This document shows positions 34,820 through 43,749 of a stretch of DNA of 64,000 nucleotides, piece after piece. The position numbers were made by a program, and so were the translations under genes. How positions within the stretch are numbered: position 1 is the first letter of the stretch; the number at the start of each line of letters is the position of its first letter. The stretch covers positions 42,590 through 106,589 of the forward strand of contig NZ_JBHULT010000003.1 of assembly GCF_042684505.1 (NCBI RefSeq), given 5' to 3'. Under the pieces are notes generated by a model. The model saw only the letters and a program-made list of their open reading frames with translations. It had not been told where the DNA came from and did not search any database. Origin of the DNA: Salinimicrobium flavum (lineage in GTDB: Bacteria > Bacteroidota > Bacteroidia > Flavobacteriales > Flavobacteriaceae).

Positions 34820-34956
34820 AGAAAAACCACGCCCTGCTGCCGCATGGCTTTTTTTGCTTCTTCATTCACTTAGAAAAGCGAGCTTTTCACGTTTCTGAAA
34901 AAGCAAAAAACCCGCAACTTTCGTTGCGGGTTTTCCTTTGCGGAGAAAGAGGGATT
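34820..34956. repeat. 137 bp direct repeat, copy 2, running into tRNA-Ser
   Basis: It matches copy 1 along the whole 137 bases apart from the T-run length, one stem base and one G near the tRNA. Its end overlaps the 3' end of the intact tRNA-Ser (34941 onward). Both copies contain CCCGCAACTTTCGTTGCGGG; in this copy the hairpin can end tRNA-Ser transcription on the minus strand. Confidence 0.85.
34907..34936 (-). terminator. Terminator of tRNA-Ser
   Basis: AAAACCCGCAAC pairs with GTTGCGGGTTTT around CTTTC, and lies 5 bases past the tRNA 3' end on the minus strand. The same hairpin is repeated at 34738-34766 in copy 1. Confidence 0.75.
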
Positions 34957-35025
34957 CGAACCCCCGGAGGTGTGACCCTCAACAGTTTTCAAGACTGCCG
35001 CATTCGACCACTCTGCCATTTCTCC
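34941..35025 (-). tRNA. tRNA-Ser (TGA)
   Basis: On the minus strand the acceptor GGAGAAA pairs with TTTCTCC, discriminator G is 34941, the anticodon loop is CTTGAAA with TGA, and there is a long variable arm, as expected for class II serine tRNA. T-loop TTCGAAT is present. CCA is not encoded. Length is 85 bases. Its 3' end has been duplicated at 34770-34787. Confidence 0.95.
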
Positions 35026-35478
35026 TTAGCGGTTGCAAATATATAAAGGTTTTTCAATTTCCGAAGAAGAAAACCTGCCTTTTTTAAATATTTTTCTCTC
35101 CACATTGAAAATGAACACTTTCCAAATAAAATCATTTTAATCCTGTATCCTTTCTGGAGTGAGGTGTTTGAGCTGATTGGATATGGCGTCTTTAATCTGA
35201 CTTACTACAATATTCTGCTAAAGTCGTTCAGGCGGGTTAATTCTGCCGGTACCTATGGGAGACAGTTGCGACCTGTCTAACCGGGACCGGGTTTTCCTTG
35301 CGGTAGATGGGATCAAAAAGTTCAGAAAAAGAGGTAATTCAAATATGTTCGTTATTTGAGACCTTTGCACCATTCTTTGTTTTTATCTGTAATTTCGTAA
35401 CCTGATCCTTTTATTCACAAAAAGGAAGGCTCCAGACTTTCTTTTTATTTTTATTTTCATTTTTTAATATTTAAAATC
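35026..35478. other. Intergenic region between tRNA-Ser and the phosphatase-family gene
   Basis: 453 bases without a credible gene. GGGTTTTCCTTGCGG at 35288-35302 resembles the tRNA-Ser 3' flank (GGGTTTTCCTTTGCGG), so it may be a third degraded copy. AGACAG-TTGCGAC-CTGTCT (about 35260-35280) is a small hairpin. Upstream of the next gene TTTGTTTTTATCTGTAATTTC hints at a promoter near 35370-35400. Confidence 0.4.
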
Positions 35479-36486
35479 ATGACCAAATACATACGTTCCT
35501 TTTTCCTTGTATTAATAGTAGTCATAAGTATATTGATGATCCTGCTCGGCGCTTTGTCTCTAATACATGACGTTCCGTATTGGTTTGTAAAGATCATGGA
35601 TTTTCCCAGGTTACAATATTTAATTATCTCATTAATCTGTTTGATCACATTATTGTTTATAAAAAGGAAATGGACTATTACCTATGTATTAATTGTACTT
35701 GGCCTGTTATTTTCAATCTTGATCCAGTCCCTGAAGATAGGTCCTTACCTGCTGGGAAAAAAAGTAGTTCCCGATGTGCAAATTCAGGAAAAAGAAAGAT
35801 TCTCTGTCAAAATAATTATCGCTAATGTGCTGATGACCAACCGGAGTTCAGATGAATTCCTGAAACTTATAAATAAAAATGAGCCCCACGTGGTCCTGGC
35901 CATGGAAGTGAATGACTGGTGGGTAAAAGAACTCAGTATTCTGGAGGAATCATTTCCTTATAAAATGGAATATCCTTTAGACAATGCCTACGGTTTGCTC
36001 CTGTATTCTAAATTACCCTTGACTAATCCTGAGATAAAATTCCTTAAACATTCTGATGTTCCTTCTTTTCATGCCACTATGACTTTACCCGGCGGCGAGG
36101 AATTTTCCTTTCATGGAATTCACCCGGTAGCGCCATTTCCCAGTGCGAAATATCCCGATAATGTGGGAGAAGAAGAACTCGCTTTACATAAGGTGGGAGC
36201 ATTGGTCGCGAAGGAAACGATTCCTTCGGTTGTAGCAGGAGATTTTAATGATGTTTCATGGTCAAAGACTACCAGGTTTTTCGAAGATCAGGGGGATTTG
36301 AAAAACGTACGCTTAGGTCGGGGACTTTATAATACATTCAATGCTGAATCCCTGGTTATGCGTTGGCCTCTGGATCATTTCTTTGTGACTGAAGAATTCC
36401 GGGTCAAAGAATTTAAGAGACTGGAGAAAATAGGATCAGATCATTTCCCGCTGATGGCCGAATTTGTTTTGCCTTCTTCTGACTAG
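35479..36486 (+). CDS. Membrane-anchored endonuclease/exonuclease/phosphatase-family protein
   Basis: A 335-residue protein with three N-terminal hydrophobic helices (about 5-30, 40-60, 65-85), then an EEP domain. The catalytic residues appear in VVAGDFNDVSWS (Asp/Asn), WPLDHFFV and IGSDHFPLMAEF (the C-terminal His). It resembles YafD-like envelope phosphodiesterases; the substrate (DNA, phospholipid or other) is not predictable. It stands alone. Confidence 0.88.
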   Translation: MTKYIRSFFLVLIVVISILMILLGALSLIHDVPYWFVKIMDFPRLQYLIISLICLITLLFIKRKWTITYVLIVLGLLFSILIQSLKIGPYLLGKKVVPDVQIQEKERFSVKIIIANVLMTNRSSDEFLKLINKNEPHVVLAMEVNDWWVKELSILEESFPYKMEYPLDNAYGLLLYSKLPLTNPEIKFLKHSDVPSFHATMTLPGGEEFSFHGIHPVAPFPSAKYPDNVGEEELALHKVGALVAKETIPSVVAGDFNDVSWSKTTRFFEDQGDLKNVRLGRGLYNTFNAESLVMRWPLDHFFVTEEFRVKEFKRLEKIGSDHFPLMAEFVLPSSD

Positions 36487-36516
36487 ATGTTTCCGGAACC
36501 GGTGATGGAGAACATT

Positions 36517-37587
36517 TTAGGGTTTCCCTTTGGTGTTAGGAAAAATTATCTTGTCGGGATAATTATTTAGTTCCTTCATAATATGGGTGAACAATAAAGA
36601 TTTGGTAGGGCCTGAATTTTTTGGTTCAACAAGGAATCTCACTGTTACTTCGATCCACGTATTGACATTCGCGCGAAATATCACCGAAGGTTTCTCTTTT
36701 ATCTCGAGTTTCTGAACCATGGAATTCGCAAGGATCTTTTTTAGCCCAATTACCCGTTTCATCATAGCTTCCCCTACTTCCTTTTCGGTAATTTCAGTTA
36801 CCAAACGTGAGATAAGATCAAGGTCACTGGTATAAGAAACATAGAATTTTACTTCAGTCCATATATATGGAAATAGAGGCCAGGAATAATTAACTACATA
36901 TTCATTAAAGATCCTGGAATTGGAAAATCTGATGATTCTTCCACTGGGATGATCTCCCGATAAATAATCTCCGCCAAACTCCCAGAGAGTTGTGTCAAAG
37001 TATCCCACATTCATTACATCCCCATAGACATTTCCAATTTTTATCCTGTCGCCCACTTCATAGGGTTTGCGAATAAGCAGATACACCCATCCAAACACGC
37101 TTGTTAATGGGTTTTGGAGAGCCAGACCGAGAATTAATGATACCACCCCAAATGAAACCATGGTCGCATACCAATTGGAGAATATCAGGGAGACGCCAAT
37201 AAGGAAGATAAGAACGAAACTTAAAAAATTAATAAGGCTTTTGAAGTTATAAGCACTAGCCCTGTCATCTATTTTTCTGGACAGGATCCGTTTTAAAAGT
37301 CGGTTCAGGAATAAGACAAAAGCGATCATCATGGCCCCAAAAACCAGTTTTTGACTTAGGGTAACATATTCTTCTGAGATGGGTAACCAGCGGTATTCAA
37401 GGGAGTAATACAACAAGCTCCCAATTAAAAGTACAATTACCGTATAGACCACAAGAAGTAGCGTACTCTTATGTTCTGCGGAAGGAGCTTCCTTTGCCAG
37501 ATCGGTTTCCGTTAGGGCTTTTTTTATCTTGTCTTCACTAAGGATCTTTTTGATCTCCTCTTCTTCCGATTCTTTTTGGGTATCCAT
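36517..37587 (-). CDS. MscS-type mechanosensitive channel
   Basis: A 356-residue protein with four hydrophobic segments in residues 40-160, the last being the pore-lining helix (VSFGVVSLILGLALQNPLTS), then the beta domain with YEVGDRIKIGNVYGDVMNVG and IIRFSNSRIFNEYVVNYS. It would release solutes under osmotic downshock. It is convergent with the EEP gene and lies next to the GC-rich deacylase gene, which is divergent. Confidence 0.9.
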   Translation of the reverse strand: MDTQKESEEEEIKKILSEDKIKKALTETDLAKEAPSAEHKSTLLLVVYTVIVLLIGSLLYYSLEYRWLPISEEYVTLSQKLVFGAMMIAFVLFLNRLLKRILSRKIDDRASAYNFKSLINFLSFVLIFLIGVSLIFSNWYATMVSFGVVSLILGLALQNPLTSVFGWVYLLIRKPYEVGDRIKIGNVYGDVMNVGYFDTTLWEFGGDYLSGDHPSGRIIRFSNSRIFNEYVVNYSWPLFPYIWTEVKFYVSYTSDLDLISRLVTEITEKEVGEAMMKRVIGLKKILANSMVQKLEIKEKPSVIFRANVNTWIEVTVRFLVEPKNSGPTKSLLFTHIMKELNNYPDKIIFPNTKGKP

Positions 37588-37887
37588 TGATGATCTGTGT
37601 TATAGCACTACCTGTCTTGTAAAGGTGTTTAATTTTTTGAATCTATGCAATTTGTGTCTCGTATAAAAACGAATAATTTAATACCTAAATCGGAAGAATT
37701 CCTAAAAACCCCGTGACCGACATTCTACTCCAGAAATTATTTGAATAATGAATATTGAATAATGAATCCTTCGTTCGGTAAAAAACTTTCTTTCCTGTTA
37801 ACCAATAACTCAAAAAACATTGGAATAAAGAATTTGATGTTCCTGATGTCCCCTTCCAAAAAGCTAATTTTTGAGTACTTTTAAGAA
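37588..37887. other. Divergent intergenic region before the PagL-like gene
   Basis: 300 bases of low-GC sequence between two divergent genes. Apart from the left 25 bp repeat, no operator or clear promoter was recognised. TAATTTTTG near 37866 is one base off a -7 box. Confidence 0.35.
37743..37767 (+). repeat. Left copy of a 25 bp imperfect direct repeat flanking the PagL-like gene
   Basis: The copy begins GAATAATG and ends AATGAAT; it agrees with 39089-39113 at 21 of 25 positions, all differences being A/T. It could be a trace of insertion, or a common AT-rich intergenic motif. Confidence 0.5.
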
Positions 37888-39075
37888 ATGGGGCTCTTTA
37901 AAATCGACAAATGTAAACTGTATGTGGCGAAGCAGGTACCTGTACAGATATGGCTTTGGGTAGTTATTTCTGCTGTATGTGCATCACCCCCTGCTATTGC
38001 CCAGACAGATTCTACAGCAGCAAAAGAAAATACCGCTAAGCAGGAACCGCTTTTCTCGATTGGGCTGGGCGTACAACATGGCTTTATTTTCGCGCATTCT
38101 GAAGAGGTGCAAAATACAAAGGGGGCACGACCAACCGGTATTGAGGCCATACTTAGCTGGCAGCGCAACGATTCCGCTATCTTTGCCCTTTGCCACTGTT
38201 ATCCCCGTCAGGGCCTGCTGCTGGCATATTACGATTATGACGTTGGTTTATTGGGCAAGAGTGGTACAGCAGCTTATTTTCTGGAACCCACTTACCGGAT
38301 TGGCAATGGGGTGCTTTTCTCCTTTAAAGGCGCTGGAGGATTTTCGTATCTAAACAACCCTTACGACAGTATAAGCAATCCGGGCAACCAGTCGTACAGC
38401 ACTCACGTAAGCGCCTATTTGCTTGTTGGTGTGGGCGCCTGGGTGCGGCTATCAGAACAGTGGTGGCTAAACCCCAGTGTTAACTATCAGCACATTTCGA
38501 ATGGGAGTGCGCGCGAACCCAACAAAGGCATAAACTGGCCCACTGCCGGCATTGCAGTTAGTTACCAGCCTACCTCCCGTCCCTGGTATACCGGCACACG
38601 AACCACCGAAAAATACTGGAAAAACTTCTCTACCCGTTACGATGTCACTTTGCTGGGCACACTGCGTAACGGCACCAACGAAGCCGGTGATCGCAAAAGG
38701 TATCTGCTGGGCGGACTCGCGTTGCAGGCGGGAAGGCAAGTGGGAAACCTGAGCATGCTCACTTTGGGAGCCGAAGCTTACCAGGATGAGGAGCTGCAGG
38801 AAAAGCTTCGCAGAGATGGTCTTAACACCAGTCCCGTGAAAGTGGGGTTACTGCTGGGACATGAGTTTTTGCTGGGCCGGTTTCAGTTCAGCCAGCGCCT
38901 GGGAGTGTACTTGTTTGACGAAACACCTTACTACGATCGCATCTTCCACCGCTGGGGTTTACAGTATCGCATAAACCGTCACCTTAGCGCAGGCTTTAAC
39001 CTGCTGGCTCACCGTCAGGTAGCAGAGTTTATAGACTTCCGGCTAACCTATACAATTCAGAAGCGGTATGAATAG
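37888..39075 (+). CDS. PagL-like lipid A deacylase (acyloxyacyl hydrolase family)
   Basis: A 395-residue outer-membrane protein with a signal peptide (WVVISAVCASPPAIAQ) and beta-barrel-like strands. The catalytic HxSN motif is NYQHISNGSAREPNKGINWP with His202, Ser204 and Asn205, as in PagL, which removes the 3-O acyl chain of lipid A. It is far longer than PagL (about 165 residues). Base composition is unlike its neighbours: one sampled 60-base line inside (38401) is 57% G+C against 40% in the MscS gene (36901), with CTG/GGC codons. This suggests transfer from another Bacteroidota lineage. Confidence 0.8.
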   Translation: MGLFKIDKCKLYVAKQVPVQIWLWVVISAVCASPPAIAQTDSTAAKENTAKQEPLFSIGLGVQHGFIFAHSEEVQNTKGARPTGIEAILSWQRNDSAIFALCHCYPRQGLLLAYYDYDVGLLGKSGTAAYFLEPTYRIGNGVLFSFKGAGGFSYLNNPYDSISNPGNQSYSTHVSAYLLVGVGAWVRLSEQWWLNPSVNYQHISNGSAREPNKGINWPTAGIAVSYQPTSRPWYTGTRTTEKYWKNFSTRYDVTLLGTLRNGTNEAGDRKRYLLGGLALQAGRQVGNLSMLTLGAEAYQDEELQEKLRRDGLNTSPVKVGLLLGHEFLLGRFQFSQRLGVYLFDETPYYDRIFHRWGLQYRINRHLSAGFNLLAHRQVAEFIDFRLTYTIQKRYE

Positions 39076-39088
39076 GGTTTGGAAAAAT

Positions 39089-39113
39089 GTATAATGTATA
39101 TTGAATATTGTAT
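39089..39113 (+). repeat. Right copy of the 25 bp imperfect direct repeat
   Basis: The copy begins GTATAATG, 14 bases after the deacylase stop codon. 21 of 25 bases match the left copy at 37743-37767. Confidence 0.5.
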
Positions 39114-39244
39114 ATTTTGTGATCTGGAATTTCTTCCCACTATCCAATCTAGTTTTTGGAATTTGTCGAGTGGAATTTAAATGTTGTTATCAATCCACGA
39201 ATTATTCCAATCTTAACTGTAAAGTGATCACAGACCACTAATCC

Positions 39245-41467
39245 TTATTTTTTACTTATAAAAATTAATGCCGTATCTGTTTTTTCGGCCAGGGCAAGTG
39301 CCAAGTGGCCAAATGCTTTTTCATGTTTACCGGTTTCACCCAATCCCATTATTACCAAATCATGGCCGGAAGCCTGACTGATAAGCTCAGCTTCTACATC
39401 TTCACTTGGGATGATATGCACCACGGTCTTTCCCGGAATTATGCGGCCCGCAAAACGTGAAAGCCTCAAATTGTTCTTTTGAATTGTTTCCCGGGGGGTA
39501 TTTAATGGCAGGATTTGGATAAATGTAATTTCAGGCTGTGAGGCACGCCACAGGCTGGCAGCCACCCGTGCCCGTAGCGGGTCATGACTTTCAAATCCGG
39601 CTACCGGAATAAGGACCTTCCTTGCTGCAGTAATCTTCCAACCACTGAAAGGCTGCCGGAATACTACTACATCTGCCTTTATATGTTTTACCAGTTTTTC
39701 AAGATTCTGATTTGTTTGAAAATCGTTCAGGTCACTTAATCCCAACAGCAAACTCCCGCAATTGTGTTCTTTAGCCACCCGTTCCATCTCTGCCCATGGA
39801 TGCTCAGCTATAGTAGTGAGTGTTTCCGGTCGCAACCCTGCTTCAAAAGAGGCTTTGAGTGCGTACTGTGTAACGTCCCGGCTCGATAAAAGTCGTTTTT
39901 CAAGATCATCCTTTTCGGTGCTTGGGATAACGATGGAATGAAGCAGGATCCTTCCTATTACCGGAGGTGCCAGTGCATTCGCCAGAAACACCATGGATTC
40001 AGCATTTGCAGGGTTTGAAATTGGGAGCAGTACGAGGGGACTTAATCCTCTTAACCGGATAAGATCAGGATCCAGGGCATGTTCTGACGCTTCAATAGCC
40101 CGGGCTTTTTTCACAAAAAAGGATACAAAGAGAACGGCACCCACAACGAGCCATAACAGTGCAATAAAACCGGCAGCCGGCACCACAATAGCCTGAAATA
40201 TTGCCAGGCCCAAACAAGTGACTATTCCTACGATTGGAAGGCCTGGAAAAAAGGGGGCTCTGAATGTCTTACTCTCTTTATATCCGCGGTTTCGCATTAA
40301 AATCATGATAAGATGTGCCAGGGCAAAAGTGATGAGAAAGATCAAACTGGAAGCCGCACCCGCCGCCGCCAGATCTGGAAGGATCAGCACCAGAAATGCA
40401 ACAATGCCACAGGTAACCAATATCGACGTTACCGGCGTTCCGAATCTCTTATTAATATTTGAAAGGTGATGGTTTAAGGTACGGTCTTTTGCCATGCTCA
40501 GTGAGATCCTGGAAGCTGCAAAGAGGTTGGCCTGTAAAGCCGATAACATCGAAAATATACCCGCTACTAATACCAGCCAGAACCCAAAAGCTCCAAGATA
40601 GTTTTGCGCAGCAACGGCCAAAACCGTTTCAGGATTTTCCCTGCTCATTTCTGTGATTGACTCCCCCGGGAGTACGCCCACGGTCGACATCAGAAAAATC
40701 AGGGGTATGTAAATCGTAAGGCCTACTGCAAGAGTGCCTATCATTGCCTTAGGGATCGTTGTTTCTGGATTTTTAATTTCACCTGCCGCAGAACCTATCA
40801 AATCAAATCCCTGGAGGGCGATAAAGGTATAACCCATTGCTGCGATCACTCCGCTGAATCCACCTGAGAAAAACGGGTCGAGGCTTTGTGTGATCTGACT
40901 GAATGGCGTTTGCACAAAAACAGCGAGTCCTCCTGCTATAAGTACGGCGAATACCGCGAGTTTACCAATGTTGATAACTACGCCGCCATCACCGCCACCC
41001 CTGGTAAGGCTGAAAGCGAAGTAGCCTATGGCACCCAGGGCCAGCAAAACCGGGAGCATACCCAACTCAAGGATTCCGTTGAGTCCCTGAGACGGAATTT
41101 GCTGAAGAGCAAATACAGCAAAGGCACCAAATCCAAGAGCATACAGCACTGCGGCTACCAACGAGGCAAACCATACAATCCACCCCACCCCAAAAGCTAC
41201 CTGAAGCGATAGCGCCTTCTTGGCATAGGTATAGGTGCCGCCCGACTGCGGATTTGCCGAAGCCATCTCAGCAAAACTGAGAGCAGTAATAAAGGCAATC
41301 AATCCGTTCAAGGCAAAGGCCAGGATTGCCGAAGGCCCGCTCACTGCAAAAGCCACCCCGGCCAGGGCCAGTATTCCGCCCCCAACCATGGCACCCACCC
41401 CAATGCCTAAAGCTCCAAAAAATCCTATTGTGCGTGTCGTTATTGATGAGGATGAGTCTGGATTCAT
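39245..41467 (-). CDS. APC-family amino acid permease fused to universal-stress domains
   Basis: A 740-residue protein. Residues about 1-450 are a 12-helix APC transporter (GALGIGVGAMVGGGILALAG is the signature first helix). Residues about 465-740 contain two UspA-like domains, with GLSDLNDFQTN and the terminal VIMGLGETGKHEKAFGH near nucleotide-binding positions. The fusion is seen in archaea and bacteria and probably regulates transport by ATP or stress. The start at 41467 gives a complete first helix. The substrate is unknown. Confidence 0.87.
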   Translation of the reverse strand: MNPDSSSSITTRTIGFFGALGIGVGAMVGGGILALAGVAFAVSGPSAILAFALNGLIAFITALSFAEMASANPQSGGTYTYAKKALSLQVAFGVGWIVWFASLVAAVLYALGFGAFAVFALQQIPSQGLNGILELGMLPVLLALGAIGYFAFSLTRGGGDGGVVINIGKLAVFAVLIAGGLAVFVQTPFSQITQSLDPFFSGGFSGVIAAMGYTFIALQGFDLIGSAAGEIKNPETTIPKAMIGTLAVGLTIYIPLIFLMSTVGVLPGESITEMSRENPETVLAVAAQNYLGAFGFWLVLVAGIFSMLSALQANLFAASRISLSMAKDRTLNHHLSNINKRFGTPVTSILVTCGIVAFLVLILPDLAAAGAASSLIFLITFALAHLIMILMRNRGYKESKTFRAPFFPGLPIVGIVTCLGLAIFQAIVVPAAGFIALLWLVVGAVLFVSFFVKKARAIEASEHALDPDLIRLRGLSPLVLLPISNPANAESMVFLANALAPPVIGRILLHSIVIPSTEKDDLEKRLLSSRDVTQYALKASFEAGLRPETLTTIAEHPWAEMERVAKEHNCGSLLLGLSDLNDFQTNQNLEKLVKHIKADVVVFRQPFSGWKITAARKVLIPVAGFESHDPLRARVAASLWRASQPEITFIQILPLNTPRETIQKNNLRLSRFAGRIIPGKTVVHIIPSEDVEAELISQASGHDLVIMGLGETGKHEKAFGHLALALAEKTDTALIFISKK

Positions 41468-41649
41468 ACTGGGTTAAAATTTGGAAAATAAAAGTTGTTA
41501 AGGGTTTAAGGTGTGCTAAATTTAGTCATTACTTTTAATAAAGAAACAGGAAATAAAAGACAAGACCTTTTTCTGAGAAACCAGAGTCAGGAATCTGGAG
41601 TCTGGAATTGCTTTATTCGAAATTTGATATAGAAAAACCCCATAGGAAA

Positions 41650-41680
41650 GACCTCACAGGTTTCGGAAACCTGTGAGGTC
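41650..41680. repeat. 31 bp palindromic repeat with 14-bp arms
   Basis: GACCTCACAGGTTT, a CGG loop and AAACCTGTGAGGTC form a perfect 14-bp stem. No T-run follows. I recall near-identical palindromes dispersed in Bacteroidota intergenic DNA. It lies between the APC gene start and the end of the 240-residue gene. Confidence 0.6.
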
Positions 41681-41737
41681 TGGCTGTAACTTTGGGGCTG
41701 CTGCAACACAAAAGCACCACGATCATCTTAAAATTGT

Positions 41738-42460
41738 TTAAGAATCAACCGGGGATAAGTCTATCTCACTTTCCCATTCTGTAGATATCACCTCATCCTT
41801 TTTGATCAGGTTGCCCGAGGTGGTAATTTTATAGTGGTCTTTTTCCGGATTTTTCAGATCCCAAATGATATTTTCTGCTTCAGGAAAATTGGTATTTCCC
41901 TTAATTTGCTCTTCAAACAGTCTTTTGACGATGTTCCTGTCAGAAAGGCCATCGTTAAGTAGTCTCACTATCATTTCCCTGGTAAGGGCGGTTTCATTAT
42001 TTTCCTCTAAAGGGGTAATGGAACACTCAATTATTGTGGCGCTGGAACTTGGAAATTTTCCGTTGTAAGCTTTAAACAACAGTTGATTTATATGGAATAA
42101 GGCTGCCTGTAATTCCATTTCAGGATATTCTTCACATACCTTATCGTTCAACATATCATTTGATATCTGGTCAATTTGACCTTCAGATAAGTGTTCTCCC
42201 AGTTTGTAACCTAACACTAGCCTGGCTGCTTCTGAAGGTTCGAAATCTGTAATGGCCATAAAAAGTAATTCCCTTAAACTTTCGGTGCCGGAATCTTCCG
42301 CATCAGGATAATCAAATTGCCCCAATAATTGAACATAATCGTCATTTGTCCAGTATTCTGTGATCTCATCAACAGTATGAACGTTCTCTACTTTCACTTT
42401 GTATTTCATCATTAAATTTTTTTCGGGTGTAATATTTTCCGAAGCATGGAGTATAGTCAT
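41738..42460 (-). CDS. Hypothetical acidic protein
   Basis: A 240-residue protein with no signal peptide, no membrane helix and no recognised domain. It is highly acidic (SEIDLSPVDS at the end; many Glu/Asp). The initiator could be 42460 or the MM pair at 42412/42409 (MKYKVKVENV), which would be a more usual N-terminus. No homologue is recognised. Its gene has an isolated position, convergent with nothing and divergent from the hydrolase gene. Confidence 0.55.
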   Translation of the reverse strand: MTILHASENITPEKNLMMKYKVKVENVHTVDEITEYWTNDDYVQLLGQFDYPDAEDSGTESLRELLFMAITDFEPSEAARLVLGYKLGEHLSEGQIDQISNDMLNDKVCEEYPEMELQAALFHINQLLFKAYNGKFPSSSATIIECSITPLEENNETALTREMIVRLLNDGLSDRNIVKRLFEEQIKGNTNFPEAENIIWDLKNPEKDHYKITTSGNLIKKDEVISTEWESEIDLSPVDS

Positions 42461-42623
42461 TTAAAATCATTAATCTGTTGTATGAACTCACAACTTTAAG
42501 AGCATGAAAATTGATGTGGAAGTAAAGGAAAGTGCCAACTATTACCACAAAGATATTATCTTGAAGCCGCAATAGAACTTGTTTGAAAAAGACTGTCAAA
42601 CTTTAAGATGCAATAGCCTGTCA

Positions 42624-43628
42624 ATGAAAAAAAGATACCTTATCCCTGCTCTTATTTTTATCGTACTGGTGATCACCTATTTTCTGGGTCCTAAACCTCC
42701 AGATCCAGAATATGGAACAACCTTCCCTAACCTGCCTGAAAACCTGGAACAACTTGAAAGTTATATTGAAAAAAGAGAGAATCGACTTCCACTCAGGAAG
42801 GATAATCATGCGAGGATCCTATGGCAGCAACAGGAGCCGGAGGTGACAGAATATAGTCTCGTCTACCTGCACGGATTTGGCGGCAGTTCACGGGACGGGT
42901 ACCCTGTTAACGTCCAAATAGCCGATAGTTTGGGAGCAAATCTCTACCTCTCCCGGTGGGCAGGTCACGGAATGGTAGCTGAAGAAGCTCTTGAGGATTT
43001 TTCGGCCGAAGCTGCCTGGAGATCGGCAAAGGAAGCACTGGCAATTGGTGAAAAGATTGGTAAAAAAGTGATTCTTATGAGCACTTCCACGGGCGGTACT
43101 CTCGCTTTTAAACTGGCTGCTACCTATCCCGATAAAGTACACGGCCTCATCAACCTGTCACCATACATAGAGGATGAGGTTGATGGAGCTTTCCTTTTAA
43201 ACTCACATTGGGGTTATGAACTGGCGCACCTCGTTTCTTTTGGAGACCATATGAAAATACAACATGAGAAAGAAATAGCTGCACAGTATTTCGATACCAT
43301 TTATCCCTCTAAAGCACTGGTAGACCTTCAGGTTTTAATAAGTTCGGTCACCACGAAAGAGACTTTTCAGAAGGTGAATTGTCCGGTGCTCACGCTTTAT
43401 TATTATGAGAATTTCCTGAAAGAGGATGAACATGTAGAGGTAGAGGTTTATCCTGAGGTCTACGAATTACTTGGAACCCCTGATTCTCTCAAAAAGATGG
43501 TAAGACTAGTGGAGCCGAAAACCCATTTCCTGGGAAGTGATATAAAATCTGATAATACAGAAGTGGTGGTGAAGGAGATCGTTGAATTTCTGCGGAAAAC
43601 GATGAATTCAAACATCCAAAGTCTTTAG
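42624..43628 (+). CDS. Alpha/beta hydrolase with N-terminal membrane helix
   Basis: About 334 residues from the ATG at 42624 (MKKRYLIPALIFIVLVI), which gives a signal/anchor helix; a longer in-frame start lacks it. The oxyanion loop is LVYLHGFGGSSRD, the nucleophile motif MSTSTGGTLAF (serine in STSTG), and a likely acid and His are in the C-terminal half (KTHFLGSD). Substrate unknown; a lipase/esterase-like function is a generic guess. Confidence 0.82.
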   Translation: MKKRYLIPALIFIVLVITYFLGPKPPDPEYGTTFPNLPENLEQLESYIEKRENRLPLRKDNHARILWQQQEPEVTEYSLVYLHGFGGSSRDGYPVNVQIADSLGANLYLSRWAGHGMVAEEALEDFSAEAAWRSAKEALAIGEKIGKKVILMSTSTGGTLAFKLAATYPDKVHGLINLSPYIEDEVDGAFLLNSHWGYELAHLVSFGDHMKIQHEKEIAAQYFDTIYPSKALVDLQVLISSVTTKETFQKVNCPVLTLYYYENFLKEDEHVEVEVYPEVYELLGTPDSLKKMVRLVEPKTHFLGSDIKSDNTEVVVKEIVEFLRKTMNSNIQSL

Positions 43629-43749
43629 ACGTTAGCTGTTAGCCGGTTTCAAAAGTTTGAAATTCTAATTTCGTACTTTTAAATTCCGAGAGTTGTCCTC
43701 TGTCCTCTGCCAGACTTCTAAATTTTTTATATTTTGGATAAAAACAGTA

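Noticed and set aside
34756..35046. 96-residue ORF over the tRNA-Ser repeat
   Set aside because: It lies on the repeats and antisense to tRNA-Ser; the protein text (SRIRPLCHFS-type) is a known artefact of tRNA-Ser.
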